DNA from: Cupriavidus campinensis
Lineage (GTDB): Bacteria; Pseudomonadota; Gammaproteobacteria; Burkholderiales; Burkholderiaceae
Assembly: GCF_905397395.1 (NCBI RefSeq)
Contig: NZ_CAJPVH010000049.1
Location: 1 to 40,095 of the forward strand
Direction: 5' to 3'
DNA: 40,095 bases
The translations under genes and the position numbers were made by a program. The notes below the pieces were generated by a model. It saw only the letters and a program-made list of their open reading frames with translations, did no database searches and had not been told where the DNA came from. Each line of letters begins with the position of its first letter. Positions within the stretch are counted from its first letter, which is position 1. Shown here in pieces: positions 1 to 8,574 of the stretch.

Positions 1-2
1 GT

Positions 3-3000
3 GACGCCCAGCCCCCGCGCGAGCCGCGTCAGCCGCGCGCGGAGCGCCCGGCGCGTCCGGTGCGCCTGGCCAATCCGCTGCCCGAGATCACCTTCCCCGA
101 GGCGCTGCCGGTTTCCGCGCGCCGCGAAGAGATCGCCGCCGCGCTGCAGGCCAGCCAGGTGGTCATCGTGTCCGGCGAGACTGGCTCCGGCAAGACCACC
201 CAGCTGCCGAAGATCGCGCTGTCGATCGGCCGTGGCCCGGCGCGGGAAGGCAAGGAAGGCGGCGGCCTGATCGGCCACACCCAGCCCCGGCGGATCGCCG
301 CCACGTCCACGGCCAAGCGCATTGCCCAGGAACTGGGCACGCCGCTGGGCCAGAACGTCGGCTATCAGGTGCGGTTCAACGACACGATGTCCGCCGGCGC
401 GTCCGTCAAGCTGATGACGGACGGCATCCTGCTGGCGGAGACCCAGAACGACCCGCTGCTGCGCGCCTACGACACGATCATCATCGACGAGGCGCACGAG
501 CGCAGCCTCAACATCGACTTCCTGATCGGCTACCTGCGCCAGATCCTGCCGAAGCGGCCGGACCTGAAGGTGATCATCACGTCCGCGACGATCGACGCCC
601 AGCGGTTCGCCGAGCACTTCGCCCGCAACGGCAAGCCGGCGCCGGTGATCGAGGTCAGCGGGCGGCTGTATCCCGTGGAAGTGCGATACCGGCCGATCCA
701 GTCCGATGCGCCGCCCGACGCCGCGCCGAAATCCGCCCAGGCCCGCGAGCGCGACCTCTACGACGGCATCGTCGAGGCCGTGGATGAGCTCTGCCGGCTC
801 GGTCCCGGCGACGTTCTCGTCTTTCTGCCAGGCGAGCGGGAGATCCGCGAGGCCGCCGAGGCGCTGCGCAAGCACCATCCCCCGCATACCGAGATCCTGC
901 CGCTGTTCGCGCGGCTCTCGGTACAGGAGCAGGAGCGCGTGTTCAAGCCGTCGAACGCGCGGCGCATCGTGCTGGCGACCAACGTGGCCGAAACCTCGCT
1001 GACCGTGCCGGGCATCCGCTATGTGGTGGATACGGGGCTTGCGCGCGTCAAGCGCTACTCGTACCGCAACAAGGTGGAGCAGTTGCAGATCGAGCCGGTT
1101 TCGCAGGCCGCCGCCAACCAGCGCGCCGGCCGATGCGGCCGGGTAGCCGATGGCGTCTGCATCCGTCTATACGAGGAATCTGATTTCATCGCGCGCGCGC
1201 GCTTTACCGATCCGGAAATCCTGCGTTCGTCGCTGGCGGCGGTGATTTTGCGCATGAAGGCGCTGCGGCTGACCGACATCGAGTCGTTTCCGTTCATCGA
1301 GCCGCCGTTGGGCCGGGCGGTTGCCGATGGCTACCAGCTCCTGCAGGAACTGGGCGCCGTGGACGAGGCCAACCAGCTCACCGGCACGGGCCGCCAGCTG
1401 GCGAAGCTGCCGCTGGACCCGCGCGTGGCGCGCATGATCCTGGCCGCGCGCGAGCAGCAGTGCCTGCGCGAGGTGCTGATCATCGCCAGCGCGCTGTCCG
1501 TGCAGGACCCGCGCGACCGTCCGCAGGAGGCGCAGGAAGCCGCCGACCAGGCCCATCGCAAGTTCATGGACGAAAAGTCCGAGTTCCTGGGCTGGGTCAA
1601 GCTGTGGAAGTGGTTCGAGGAGGCGGTGGCGCACAAGAAGACCAACCGGCAGCTGCAGGACCAGTGCCGCGCCAACTTCCTCTCGCACGTGCGGCTGCGC
1701 GAGTGGCGAGATGTTCACTCGCAACTTCTGACGACGGTGACCGAGCAGGGCTGGCGCCTGAATGAGACGGAACCGACGTTCGAGCAAGTCCACAAGGCGC
1801 TGCTGACCGGGCTGCTCGGGAACGTCGGCCTGAAGCTGGACGAGGCCGACGGGCGCGGGCGCGAGTACCTGGGCGCGCGCGGCATCAAGTTCCACCTGTG
1901 GCCGGGCTCGCTGATCGCGCGCAAGGTGGGCCGCTGGATCATCGCCGCTGAACTGGTCGAGACGAGCCGGCTGTTCGCACGCACGCTGGCGCGGATCGAG
2001 CCGGAATGGATCGAGCAGGTGGGTCGCCATCTGTTGAAGGTGAGCTGGAGCGATCCGCACTGGGAAAAGAAGGCCGGCCAGGTGCTGGCGATGGAGCGCG
2101 GCACGCTGTACGGCCTGCCCATCTACCAGCATCGCCGCGTGCACTATGGGCCGATGAACCCCGCCGAGGCGCGCGAGCTGTTTATCCGCCGCGCGCTGGT
2201 GGAGGGCGAATTCGACACGAAATTGCCGTTTTACGCCCACAACCAGCGGCTGCGACGCGAAATTGAGAATCTGGAGCACAAGTCGCGCCGGCAGGACGTG
2301 CTGGTGGACGACGAGCTGATCTACGCGTTCTATGACCGCGCGCTTCCCGCGGACCTCCATAACCAGACCAGCTTCGAGACCTGGTACCAGGCGGAGAGCG
2401 CGAAAGATCGCAAGCTGCTGTACCTGAACCGCGACGAACTGATGCGGCACGAGGCGGCCGGCATCACGACTGACCTGTTCCCGAAGCTGCTGCCGATTGC
2501 CGGCGTGGACATGGGGTTGTCGTACCACTTCGAGCCCGGCAGCCACCGCGACGGCGTGACGCTGACCGTGCCGCTATACGCGCTGAACCAGGTGCGGCCC
2601 GAGCGCACCGAATGGCTGGTGCCCGGCATGATCAAGGAGAAGGTGCACCTGCTGCTGAAGTCCTTGCCGCAGAAGCTGCGCCGCCACTGCGTGCCGCTGC
2701 CCGAGTATGCGGGCGGGTTTGTCGATCGCCAGCCGTTTGGCGAGGGCGAACTGATCGACGTGCTGATTGCCGACATCCGCGAGCAGACCGGCACCATGGT
2801 ACGGCGCGCCGACTTCAAGCTGGAGACCCTGCCTGCCCATCATTCGATGAACTTCAAGGTCATCGACGAGCATGGCCGGCAGCTCGAAATGGGGCGAAAT
2901 CTGGCGCAGTTGCGAGCCGAGTTCGGCGGACAGGCGCAGCAGTCGTTCCAGAACATTGCCGCCCGCGACGTGCCGGCGGCCGAGGCCGGCCAGTACGAAA

Positions 3001-3854
3001 ACCTGACGTCGTGGTCGTTCGGCGAACTGCCCGAACTGCTGGAAATCCGCAAGGGCAACCAGACGCTGTTCGGCTATCCGGCCCTTGTGGATCATGGCGA
3101 CCATTGCGATGTGGAGGTCTTCGACGACCCGCAGGAAGCGGCGCGCATCCACCATACGGGGCTGCGCCGGCTGTTCGCGATCCAACTGCGCGAGCCGGTG
3201 AAGTTCATCGAGAAGAACATCCCGAATCTTCAGCAAATGGCGATGCAGTACATGACCCTGGGCACGCAGGAGGAACTGCGCAACCAGATCGTGATGGTCA
3301 CGCTGGAGCGTGCCTGCATGCAGGCGCCGCTGCCGCGCAACGAGGCCGAGTTCAACGCCCGCAAGGACGAGGGGCGCGCGCGGCTGTCGTTGCTGGCGCA
3401 GGAGATGGCGCGGCTGGTGGGCGCGATCCTGGCCGAATACGCGGGGCTGCCGCGCAAGCTGCTCCAGGCCAAGCCGTTCGGCTCCGCCCATCAGGACATG
3501 GAGGCGCAGCTGGCGCGGCTGATGACGAAGTCGTTCGTGATCGATACGCCATACACGCAGCTGGTGCACTTCCCGCGCTATCTGAAAGGCATGGCGATGC
3601 GCGTGGACAAGCTCAAGGGCGACCCCGGCCGCGACAGCCAGCGTACCCAGGAAATGGCGCCGCTGGTGCAGCAGTGGCAGCGCGCCGAGAAGCTGCTCCG
3701 CACGCAGGGCAGGGGGGCCGAGGATGCCCGGCTGGACGAATTCCGATGGATGCTCGAGGAGTTGCGCATCGCGCTGTTCGCGCAGGAGTTGCGCACGCCG
3801 GTGCCGATGTCGGTCAAGCGCTTGCAGAAGGTGTGGGAGTCCATGCAGCGCTGA
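3..3854 (+). CDS. hrpA: ATP-dependent RNA helicase HrpA, 5' end outside window
   Basis: DEAH-box RNA helicase, the family that unwinds RNA with NTP hydrolysis; E. coli HrpA acts on stalled ribosomes and mRNA. The frame is open from base 3 with no stop, so the true start is probably upstream; the first possible internal start is the GTG at 60, giving 1264 residues (E. coli HrpA has about 1300). Counting from that GTG, Walker A GETGSGKTTQ lies near residue 40, the DEAH box IIIDEAHERS near 145, SAT in motif III shortly after, and motifs V and VI (TNVAETSLTVPGIRYVVDTG, then NQRAGRCGR) near 310-360. The remainder is the long HrpA-specific C-terminal half (HA2, OB and DUF3418 regions). The gene ends at a TGA, 112 bp before the next gene, with no obvious terminator. 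Confidence 0.95.
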   Translation, partial: DAQPPREPRQPRAERPARPVRLANPLPEITFPEALPVSARREEIAAALQASQVVIVSGETGSGKTTQLPKIALSIGRGPAREGKEGGGLIGHTQPRRIAATSTAKRIAQELGTPLGQNVGYQVRFNDTMSAGASVKLMTDGILLAETQNDPLLRAYDTIIIDEAHERSLNIDFLIGYLRQILPKRPDLKVIITSATIDAQRFAEHFARNGKPAPVIEVSGRLYPVEVRYRPIQSDAPPDAAPKSAQARERDLYDGIVEAVDELCRLGPGDVLVFLPGEREIREAAEALRKHHPPHTEILPLFARLSVQEQERVFKPSNARRIVLATNVAETSLTVPGIRYVVDTGLARVKRYSYRNKVEQLQIEPVSQAAANQRAGRCGRVADGVCIRLYEESDFIARARFTDPEILRSSLAAVILRMKALRLTDIESFPFIEPPLGRAVADGYQLLQELGAVDEANQLTGTGRQLAKLPLDPRVARMILAAREQQCLREVLIIASALSVQDPRDRPQEAQEAADQAHRKFMDEKSEFLGWVKLWKWFEEAVAHKKTNRQLQDQCRANFLSHVRLREWRDVHSQLLTTVTEQGWRLNETEPTFEQVHKALLTGLLGNVGLKLDEADGRGREYLGARGIKFHLWPGSLIARKVGRWIIAAELVETSRLFARTLARIEPEWIEQVGRHLLKVSWSDPHWEKKAGQVLAMERGTLYGLPIYQHRRVHYGPMNPAEARELFIRRALVEGEFDTKLPFYAHNQRLRREIENLEHKSRRQDVLVDDELIYAFYDRALPADLHNQTSFETWYQAESAKDRKLLYLNRDELMRHEAAGITTDLFPKLLPIAGVDMGLSYHFEPGSHRDGVTLTVPLYALNQVRPERTEWLVPGMIKEKVHLLLKSLPQKLRRHCVPLPEYAGGFVDRQPFGEGELIDVLIADIREQTGTMVRRADFKLETLPAHHSMNFKVIDEHGRQLEMGRNLAQLRAEFGGQAQQSFQNIAARDVPAAEAGQYENLTSWSFGELPELLEIRKGNQTLFGYPALVDHGDHCDVEVFDDPQEAARIHHTGLRRLFAIQLREPVKFIEKNIPNLQQMAMQYMTLGTQEELRNQIVMVTLERACMQAPLPRNEAEFNARKDEGRARLSLLAQEMARLVGAILAEYAGLPRKLLQAKPFGSAHQDMEAQLARLMTKSFVIDTPYTQLVHFPRYLKGMAMRVDKLKGDPGRDSQRTQEMAPLVQQWQRAEKLLRTQGRGAEDARLDEFRWMLEELRIALFAQELRTPVPMSVKRLQKVWESMQR

Positions 3855-3859
3855 AGCGG

Positions 3860-3892
3860 GGTTTGTGTCGAAAACCACGGTTTGTGTCCGAA
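3860..3892. repeat. Short direct repeat after hrpA
   Basis: Two near-identical 14-mers, GGTTTGTGTCGAAA (3860-3873) and GGTTTGTGTCCGAA (3879-3892), sit head to tail just after the hrpA stop and before the propeller gene. They are 19 bp apart, about two helical turns, so they could be a paired protein-binding site. No known regulator motif was recognised. Confidence 0.4.
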
Positions 3893-3966
3893 TGCCCGGC
3901 GAAAGATAAATTCGCGCAAACGGTCAGCGGAACCCCCGGCTCAAACGTTAGAATGCCCGATTCCTC

Positions 3967-4968
3967 ATGGTTGACGGTCTTATGCTCTCGTTGCGTCGTG
4001 TTGTGGCTAGCGTGGTGTCGGTCGGCGCGCTGGCATTGGCAGTGGTGTCCGCCTCCGCGCGCGCGGAGGTTGTGACGATCCTTAATTCGGGTGATGCAAC
4101 CGTCACCTTGATCGACAAGGACACGCAGAAGGTGCTGGAAACCTTTCCCGTCGGCAAGGAACCGCACCACCTGATCGCCACGCCGGACGACAAGTCGCTG
4201 ATCGTGGCCAACGCGGTCGGCAACGACCTGGTGTTCCTGGACCCGGTGACCGGCAAGGTGCAGCAGCGCGTGCCGAACATCGACGATCCATACCAGATTG
4301 GCTTCTCGCCGGACCAGAAATGGTTCGTGACGACGGGCAACCGGCTCGACCGCGTGGACGTCTACCGCTGGGATGGCCGCCAGCTCAAGATCGCCAAGCA
4401 GTTCCCGCTGCCCAAGACGCCCAGCCATATCGCGTTCACGGCGGACAGCAAGATCGCCTTCATCACCCTGCAGGACAGCGACCAGATCGCCGCGATCGAC
4501 CTCAATTCGCTGACCGTGCTCTGGACCATGGACGCCGGCTCGGCGCCGGCTGGAATCTGGGTGACGCCGGACCAGAAATACCTGCTGGTGGGCATGACGG
4601 GCGCCGACTACGTGGCCGTGATCGACTGGCGCACGCGCACCGTGGTCAAGCAGATCCAGACCGGCAAAGGCGCGCACAACTTCCGCGCGGTGGGCGACAA
4701 GCGCCACCTGTTCCTGACCAATCGCGTCTCGGGGTCCATCAGCATCATCGACCAGCAGACGCTCTCGAAGGTGGGCGACATCACCGGCCTGCTGCCGGGC
4801 CCGGACGACATGGAGTTGACTGCCGACGGCAAGACGCTCTGGGTGACGTTCCGCTGGGCGCGCTCGGTGGGGCTGATCGACGTGGCGAGCCGCAAGCTGG
4901 TCAAGACCATCCGCGTGGGCAAGTCGCCGCACGGCATCTACTTCCGCACGCGGGCGCCGCTCTATTGA
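3967..4968 (+). CDS. Exported YVTN-type beta-propeller protein
   Basis: A 333-residue protein of the YVTN/cytochrome-D1-like beta-propeller family. Repeated blade signatures of the type PDDKSLIVANAVGNDL, PDQKWFVTTGNRLDRV, PDQKYLLVGMTGADYV and ADGKTLWVTF run through it at about 40-residue spacing, as in a seven-bladed propeller. The N-terminus is basic and then hydrophobic, ending SASARA before EVVT, a good signal peptide for export to the periplasm. Starts at 3967 and 3982 are both possible; the second gives a more compact signal peptide (MLSLRRV) and neither has a strong ribosome site. It is followed 13 bp later by a secreted deacetylase gene, so the two are probably co-transcribed. The ligand is unknown; propellers of this type often serve as binding scaffolds. 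Confidence 0.8.
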   Translation: MVDGLMLSLRRVVASVVSVGALALAVVSASARAEVVTILNSGDATVTLIDKDTQKVLETFPVGKEPHHLIATPDDKSLIVANAVGNDLVFLDPVTGKVQQRVPNIDDPYQIGFSPDQKWFVTTGNRLDRVDVYRWDGRQLKIAKQFPLPKTPSHIAFTADSKIAFITLQDSDQIAAIDLNSLTVLWTMDAGSAPAGIWVTPDQKYLLVGMTGADYVAVIDWRTRTVVKQIQTGKGAHNFRAVGDKRHLFLTNRVSGSISIIDQQTLSKVGDITGLLPGPDDMELTADGKTLWVTFRWARSVGLIDVASRKLVKTIRVGKSPHGIYFRTRAPLY

Positions 4969-4981
4969 GACAGGGTTCGAC

Positions 4982-5797
4982 ATGGCTCGGCTGCTGATTC
5001 GTATTCTTGCCGTGCTGGCATCGATGCTGGCCCTGGCCGGCGCTGCCTCGGCGGCGGACGCCGCCGCCAGTTGCCGCGCCGGCACGCTGTACTTGACCTT
5101 CGACACCGGCAGCATGAGCCAGGCGGAACTGATCGCCCGCACACTGCGCCGGCACCATATCCGCGCCACGTTCTTTCTGGCCAGCGAGCCGACTGTCAAC
5201 CACGACAACTCCCTCGACCCGACCTGGGCCCCTTACTGGAAGGCGCTGGCCGCCGATGGGCACGTGTTTGGCTCCCATACGTTCGACCACGTCTACCTGC
5301 GCGGGGTGCACGGGGACAAGGTGACGATGCGTCCGCAGTTTGGCGCGCAGGGCGGCAAGGACGTCGCGATGACAGCCGACGCGTTCTGCACGGAACTGCG
5401 CCGCAGTGCCAAGGCGTTCCAGTCGATGACGGGCCAGCCGATGGCGCCGATCTGGCGTGCGCCGGGCGGCCGCACCGCCCCGCAGACGCTGGCCTGGGCC
5501 GAGCAATGCGGCTTCAGGCATGTAGGCTGGGCGCCGGCCGGCTTCCTCGGCGATGAGCTGTCGTCCGAGAAATTTCCGAATCAGGCCTTGCTGGACCGCG
5601 CGTTGCGTGACCTCCGGGATGGCGATATTACGATGGCGCACCTTGGCATCTGGTCGCGCAAGGACCCCTGGGCGCCGGGTGTGCTCGAACCGCTGCTGAC
5701 CGGCCTCGAACAGAAGGGATTCTGCTTCGCCACGCTGCGCGAGCATCCCCGCTACAAGGACTGGTTCCAGCAGCACGGGGCGGAGGGCAGGCGGTAA
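4982..5797 (+). CDS. Exported polysaccharide deacetylase-like (NodB/CE4) protein
   Basis: A 271-residue protein with an N-terminal signal peptide (cleavage likely after AGAASA, about residue 24) and a NodB homology domain, the fold of metal-dependent carbohydrate de-N-acetylases. The metal histidines are present as GSHTFDH (H99, H103), motif 3 is RAPGG (R159), and the C-terminal motif region includes ITMAHLGIW. Motif 1 reads TFDTG (D41-T42) rather than the usual TFDDG: the first aspartate, normally the catalytic base, is kept, but the metal-binding second aspartate is replaced by threonine. The enzyme may therefore use an altered metal site or be inactive. The stop codon overlaps the start of the downstream hydroxylase by one base, indicating translational coupling. 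Substrate is unknown; an envelope polysaccharide or lipid-linked sugar is an inference. Confidence 0.82.
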   Translation: MARLLIRILAVLASMLALAGAASAADAAASCRAGTLYLTFDTGSMSQAELIARTLRRHHIRATFFLASEPTVNHDNSLDPTWAPYWKALAADGHVFGSHTFDHVYLRGVHGDKVTMRPQFGAQGGKDVAMTADAFCTELRRSAKAFQSMTGQPMAPIWRAPGGRTAPQTLAWAEQCGFRHVGWAPAGFLGDELSSEKFPNQALLDRALRDLRDGDITMAHLGIWSRKDPWAPGVLEPLLTGLEQKGFCFATLREHPRYKDWFQQHGAEGRR

Positions 5798-6789
5798 TGT
5801 GGGACGCATTCACTAACTGGATCAGCCTCTGGGCGGGCCAGGTGGAAGCCACGGTATTCCAGGACGTGGTGCTGCCGGTGGTCTACCAACTCGGTTTCGG
5901 CGGCTACGCCGAGGACGCCTTCACCGGCACCGAATGGCTGCTGGTTGGGGTGGTGCAGATCGCAGTGATGGCGCTGATTCTTGGGCCGCTGGAGAAATTG
6001 CGACCCGTGGAGCCGGTGACGGACCGCGCCGCCGTGCGCACCGACATGCTCTATACGATGATCCATCGCCTGGGCCTGTTCCGGCTCGCGATGTTTTTCG
6101 TGCTGGCACCGCTGATGGATGGCCTCGAGGGCCATCTGCGCCTGCTGGGCTGGCAGCGGATCAATGTAGAGGACTGGTGGCCCGGCGTGACGTCGATCCC
6201 GCTGGTCAGCTTCTTCGTCTACCTGCTGCTGTTCGACCTGCTCGACTACTGGTATCACCGGTTTTCGCATACCTACCGCTGGTGGTGGAGCCTGCACGCC
6301 ACACATCACAGCCAGCGCCAGATGACGCTCTGGAGCGACAATCGCAACCATCTTCTGGACGATATGCTACGCGACGCGGTCTTTGCGACCGTGGCGCTGG
6401 CGGTTGGCGTGGAGCCGTCGCAGTACGTGCTGCTGGTGGCGCTTTCGCAACTGCTGCAAAGTCTCCAGCATGCCAACCTGCGACTGCATTTCGGCTGGCT
6501 TGGCGAGCGGCTGCTGGTCTCGCCGCGTTTCCATCGCACCCACCATGCGGTGGGGCTCGGCCATGAGCAGCAGACGGCAGGCAAGCCGGTGCGGCTTGGC
6601 GGCTGCAACTACGGCGTGATCTTTCCGTGGTGGGACATGCTGTTCCGGACGGCCCGATTCGTCGATGCCTACCATCCGACGGGCATCCGGGACCAGCTTC
6701 CGCCACCCACCGGCCACGGCCGCGACTACGGCGCGGGATTCCTGGCACAGCAGTGGCTGGGCGTGAAGCGGCTGCTGCGCCTGCGCTGA
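5797..6789 (+). CDS. Sterol desaturase/fatty acid hydroxylase family membrane protein
   Basis: A 330-residue integral membrane protein of the di-iron sterol desaturase/fatty acid hydroxylase superfamily, which uses oxygen to hydroxylate or desaturate lipids. The histidine clusters expected to bind iron are visible: HRFSH (H154, H158), HATHH (H167, H170, H171) and HRTHH (H246, H249, H250), with a further histidine in GLGHEQ. Hydrophobic segments at about 48-65, 93-108 and 135-150 precede the first cluster. The ATG shares its first base with the stop of the deacetylase gene (TAATG), so the two are translationally coupled. The substrate cannot be read from sequence; an acyl chain of a membrane lipid or lipid A is possible. 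Confidence 0.87.
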   Translation: MWDAFTNWISLWAGQVEATVFQDVVLPVVYQLGFGGYAEDAFTGTEWLLVGVVQIAVMALILGPLEKLRPVEPVTDRAAVRTDMLYTMIHRLGLFRLAMFFVLAPLMDGLEGHLRLLGWQRINVEDWWPGVTSIPLVSFFVYLLLFDLLDYWYHRFSHTYRWWWSLHATHHSQRQMTLWSDNRNHLLDDMLRDAVFATVALAVGVEPSQYVLLVALSQLLQSLQHANLRLHFGWLGERLLVSPRFHRTHHAVGLGHEQQTAGKPVRLGGCNYGVIFPWWDMLFRTARFVDAYHPTGIRDQLPPPTGHGRDYGAGFLAQQWLGVKRLLRLR

Positions 6790-6825
6790 CCGGGAACGCC
6801 GTCGGCGTGGGATCTTTTCGGCCTG

Positions 6826-6834
6826 TGCTAGGCT
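6826..6834 (+). promoter_or_regulatory. Possible extended -10 promoter before the EI24-type gene
   Basis: TGCTAGGCT resembles an extended -10 element (TGnTATAAT) and lies about 35 bp before the ATG at 6870. No good -35 hexamer is present at 17 bp. It would allow the EI24-type gene to be transcribed separately from the three genes upstream. Confidence 0.3.
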
Positions 6835-6869
6835 CTGAAGGTTTTTCCGACCGCTTTCCTCTTTCCTGA

Positions 6870-7745
6870 ATGAACGATATCTTCCGCTCGTTTGGCCGTG
6901 CCCTGATCAGCCAGCTGCATCCGCGCATGCTGATGCTGACGCTGGTGCCATTCGTCCTCGCCACCGTGCTCTGGGGCGGCCTGATCTGGTGGGGCTGGGA
7001 CCCGATCATGGGCGGCGCGCGCGCCATCCTCGAAGGTTCCGTCTTCACGAGCTGGATCTACTCCGCGCTGGACTGGCTCGGCCTGCAGTCGCTGCGCACC
7101 GTGGTGGCGCCGCTGTTCGTGCTGACGATGGCCGTGCCGCTGGTCATTGCGTCGATGCTGATCTTCATCAGCCTGTTCTCGGTGCCGGCCGTGGTGAAAC
7201 ACCTGGATCGCAGCTACCCGGGGCTGCTCAAGGCGCGCGGCGGCAGCGTCGCCGGCAGCGTGTTCCAGGCGCTCGGCAACACCGTGGTGTTCCTGCTGCT
7301 GGTGCTCGTGACGATGCCGCTATGGCTGATTCCACCGTTCTTCGCGCTGATTCCGCCCGTGCTGTGGGGCTGGCTCACCTACCGTGTGATGACCTACGAC
7401 GCCCTGGCCGAGCACGCCACGGCCGAGGAGCGCAAGACGCTGATGAAGCGCCATCGCACCTCGCTGCTGATGATCGGCGTGGCCGTGGGCCTGCTCGGCT
7501 CCGCGCCGACCTTGCTGTGGGTCTGGTCGGCTGTCATCATCTTCCTGTTTCCGGTGGTGCTGGCCGGCACACTGTGGCTGTACGTGCTGATCTTCATCTT
7601 CTCGGCGCTCTGGTTCGGCCATTTCTGCCTGCGGGCATTGGCCGAATTGCGCGCCGAGCGCGACGCCGCGGCACCCCCGCCGCCGCCAGCTACCGACGTG
7701 ATCGACCTGGCGCCGGGCGACGTGCGCCGCATTGAACAATCCTGA
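6870..7745 (+). CDS. EI24 domain-containing membrane protein
   Basis: A 291-residue multi-spanning membrane protein of the EI24 family (Etoposide-induced 2.4; related to the CysZ sulfate transporter family). About six hydrophobic segments are visible, including residues 23-40, 78-110, 132-170 and 205-260. It ends with a cytoplasmic-looking tail, WFGHFCLRALAELRAER (from residue 248), then a proline-rich stretch. No function is assigned to the betaproteobacterial members; a transport role is only a family-level guess. A CinA-like gene starts 12 bp after its stop, so the two probably form one transcript. A decayed second copy of its 3' end lies at 8575-8838. Confidence 0.82.
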   Translation: MNDIFRSFGRALISQLHPRMLMLTLVPFVLATVLWGGLIWWGWDPIMGGARAILEGSVFTSWIYSALDWLGLQSLRTVVAPLFVLTMAVPLVIASMLIFISLFSVPAVVKHLDRSYPGLLKARGGSVAGSVFQALGNTVVFLLLVLVTMPLWLIPPFFALIPPVLWGWLTYRVMTYDALAEHATAEERKTLMKRHRTSLLMIGVAVGLLGSAPTLLWVWSAVIIFLFPVVLAGTLWLYVLIFIFSALWFGHFCLRALAELRAERDAAAPPPPPATDVIDLAPGDVRRIEQS

Positions 7746-7757
7746 GCGAGGAACACC

Positions 7758-8558
7758 ATGGGTTTCGGTTTGATTGTCATCGGCGATGAGATCCTGTCCG
7801 GGCGGCGCGAGGACAAGCATATGCGCCGGACCATCGAACTGCTGGGCGCACGCGGCCTGGCGCTGGACTGGGCCGAGTATGTGGGCGACGAGCGCGAGCG
7901 CATCACCGCCACGCTGCGCCGCACGCTGGCTGGGCCAGACGTGGTCTTCTGCACGGGCGGCATCGGCGCCACGCCGGATGACCACACGCGCCAGTGTGCG
8001 GCGGCCGCGCTGGGCGTGGAACTGGCGCTACACCCCGAGGCGCGTGAGCAGATTGCGCTGCGCATTGCCGAGACCGCCAACGGCGACCCGGTCAAGGCGG
8101 ACCTGAATCTGCCCGAGAACCAGCATCGCTTCAAGATGGGCGAATTTCCGGTCGGGGCGCGCATCATCCCCAATAGCTATAACCGCATTCCGGGCTTCTC
8201 GGTGGCCGACCATCATTTCATGCCCGGCTTCCCGGTCATGGCGTGGCCGATGATGGAATGGGTGCTGGACCACTATTACGCTCACCTGTTCCACCTGGAA
8301 GTGGCGCAGTCACGCGCTTTCTATGTGTTCGAGGCGCCCGAGTCCACCCTGACGCCGCTGATGGAGCAGGTGGAGGCCGCATTCGCCGGCATCCGCGTAT
8401 TCAGCCTGCCATCCGTGGGCGACGTAAGCCGGGGCGACCGCTTCGCACGGCGCCATATCGATCTCGGGGTGAAGGGGCCGGCAGAACTGGTCCTGCCGGC
8501 CTATGCGATGCTGCTCGAGGGCGTCCGCGCCATGGGGTACGAGATCGTCGAGCAGTAG
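7758..8558 (+). CDS. CinA-like molybdopterin-binding domain protein
   Basis: A 266-residue protein with an N-terminal MoCF_biosynth (molybdopterin-binding) domain as in the N-terminal half of CinA (competence/damage-inducible protein A). Key features are the start GFGLIVIGDEILSGRRED and the ligand-binding loop CTGGIGATPDDHTR near residue 56. It has no CinA C-terminal deamidase domain, so it belongs to the short, stand-alone class; the CinA name should not be taken as evidence of competence. A ribosome site (GAGGAA) precedes the ATG. It follows the EI24-type gene in the same direction. Confidence 0.85.
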   Translation: MGFGLIVIGDEILSGRREDKHMRRTIELLGARGLALDWAEYVGDERERITATLRRTLAGPDVVFCTGGIGATPDDHTRQCAAAALGVELALHPEAREQIALRIAETANGDPVKADLNLPENQHRFKMGEFPVGARIIPNSYNRIPGFSVADHHFMPGFPVMAWPMMEWVLDHYYAHLFHLEVAQSRAFYVFEAPESTLTPLMEQVEAAFAGIRVFSLPSVGDVSRGDRFARRHIDLGVKGPAELVLPAYAMLLEGVRAMGYEIVEQ

Positions 8559-8574
8559 AAACCCAGTCTGATGG

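Noticed and set aside
1..270. Forward open frame of 89 codons at the left edge
   Set aside because: It overlaps the hrpA frame, which is open from base 3 and continues into the helicase domain; the product is Arg/Pro/Ser-rich shadow sequence.
1167..2546. Reverse-strand open frame of 459 codons inside hrpA
   Set aside because: Shadow of the HrpA reading frame, with repetitive Leu/Arg/Gln composition and no recognisable family.
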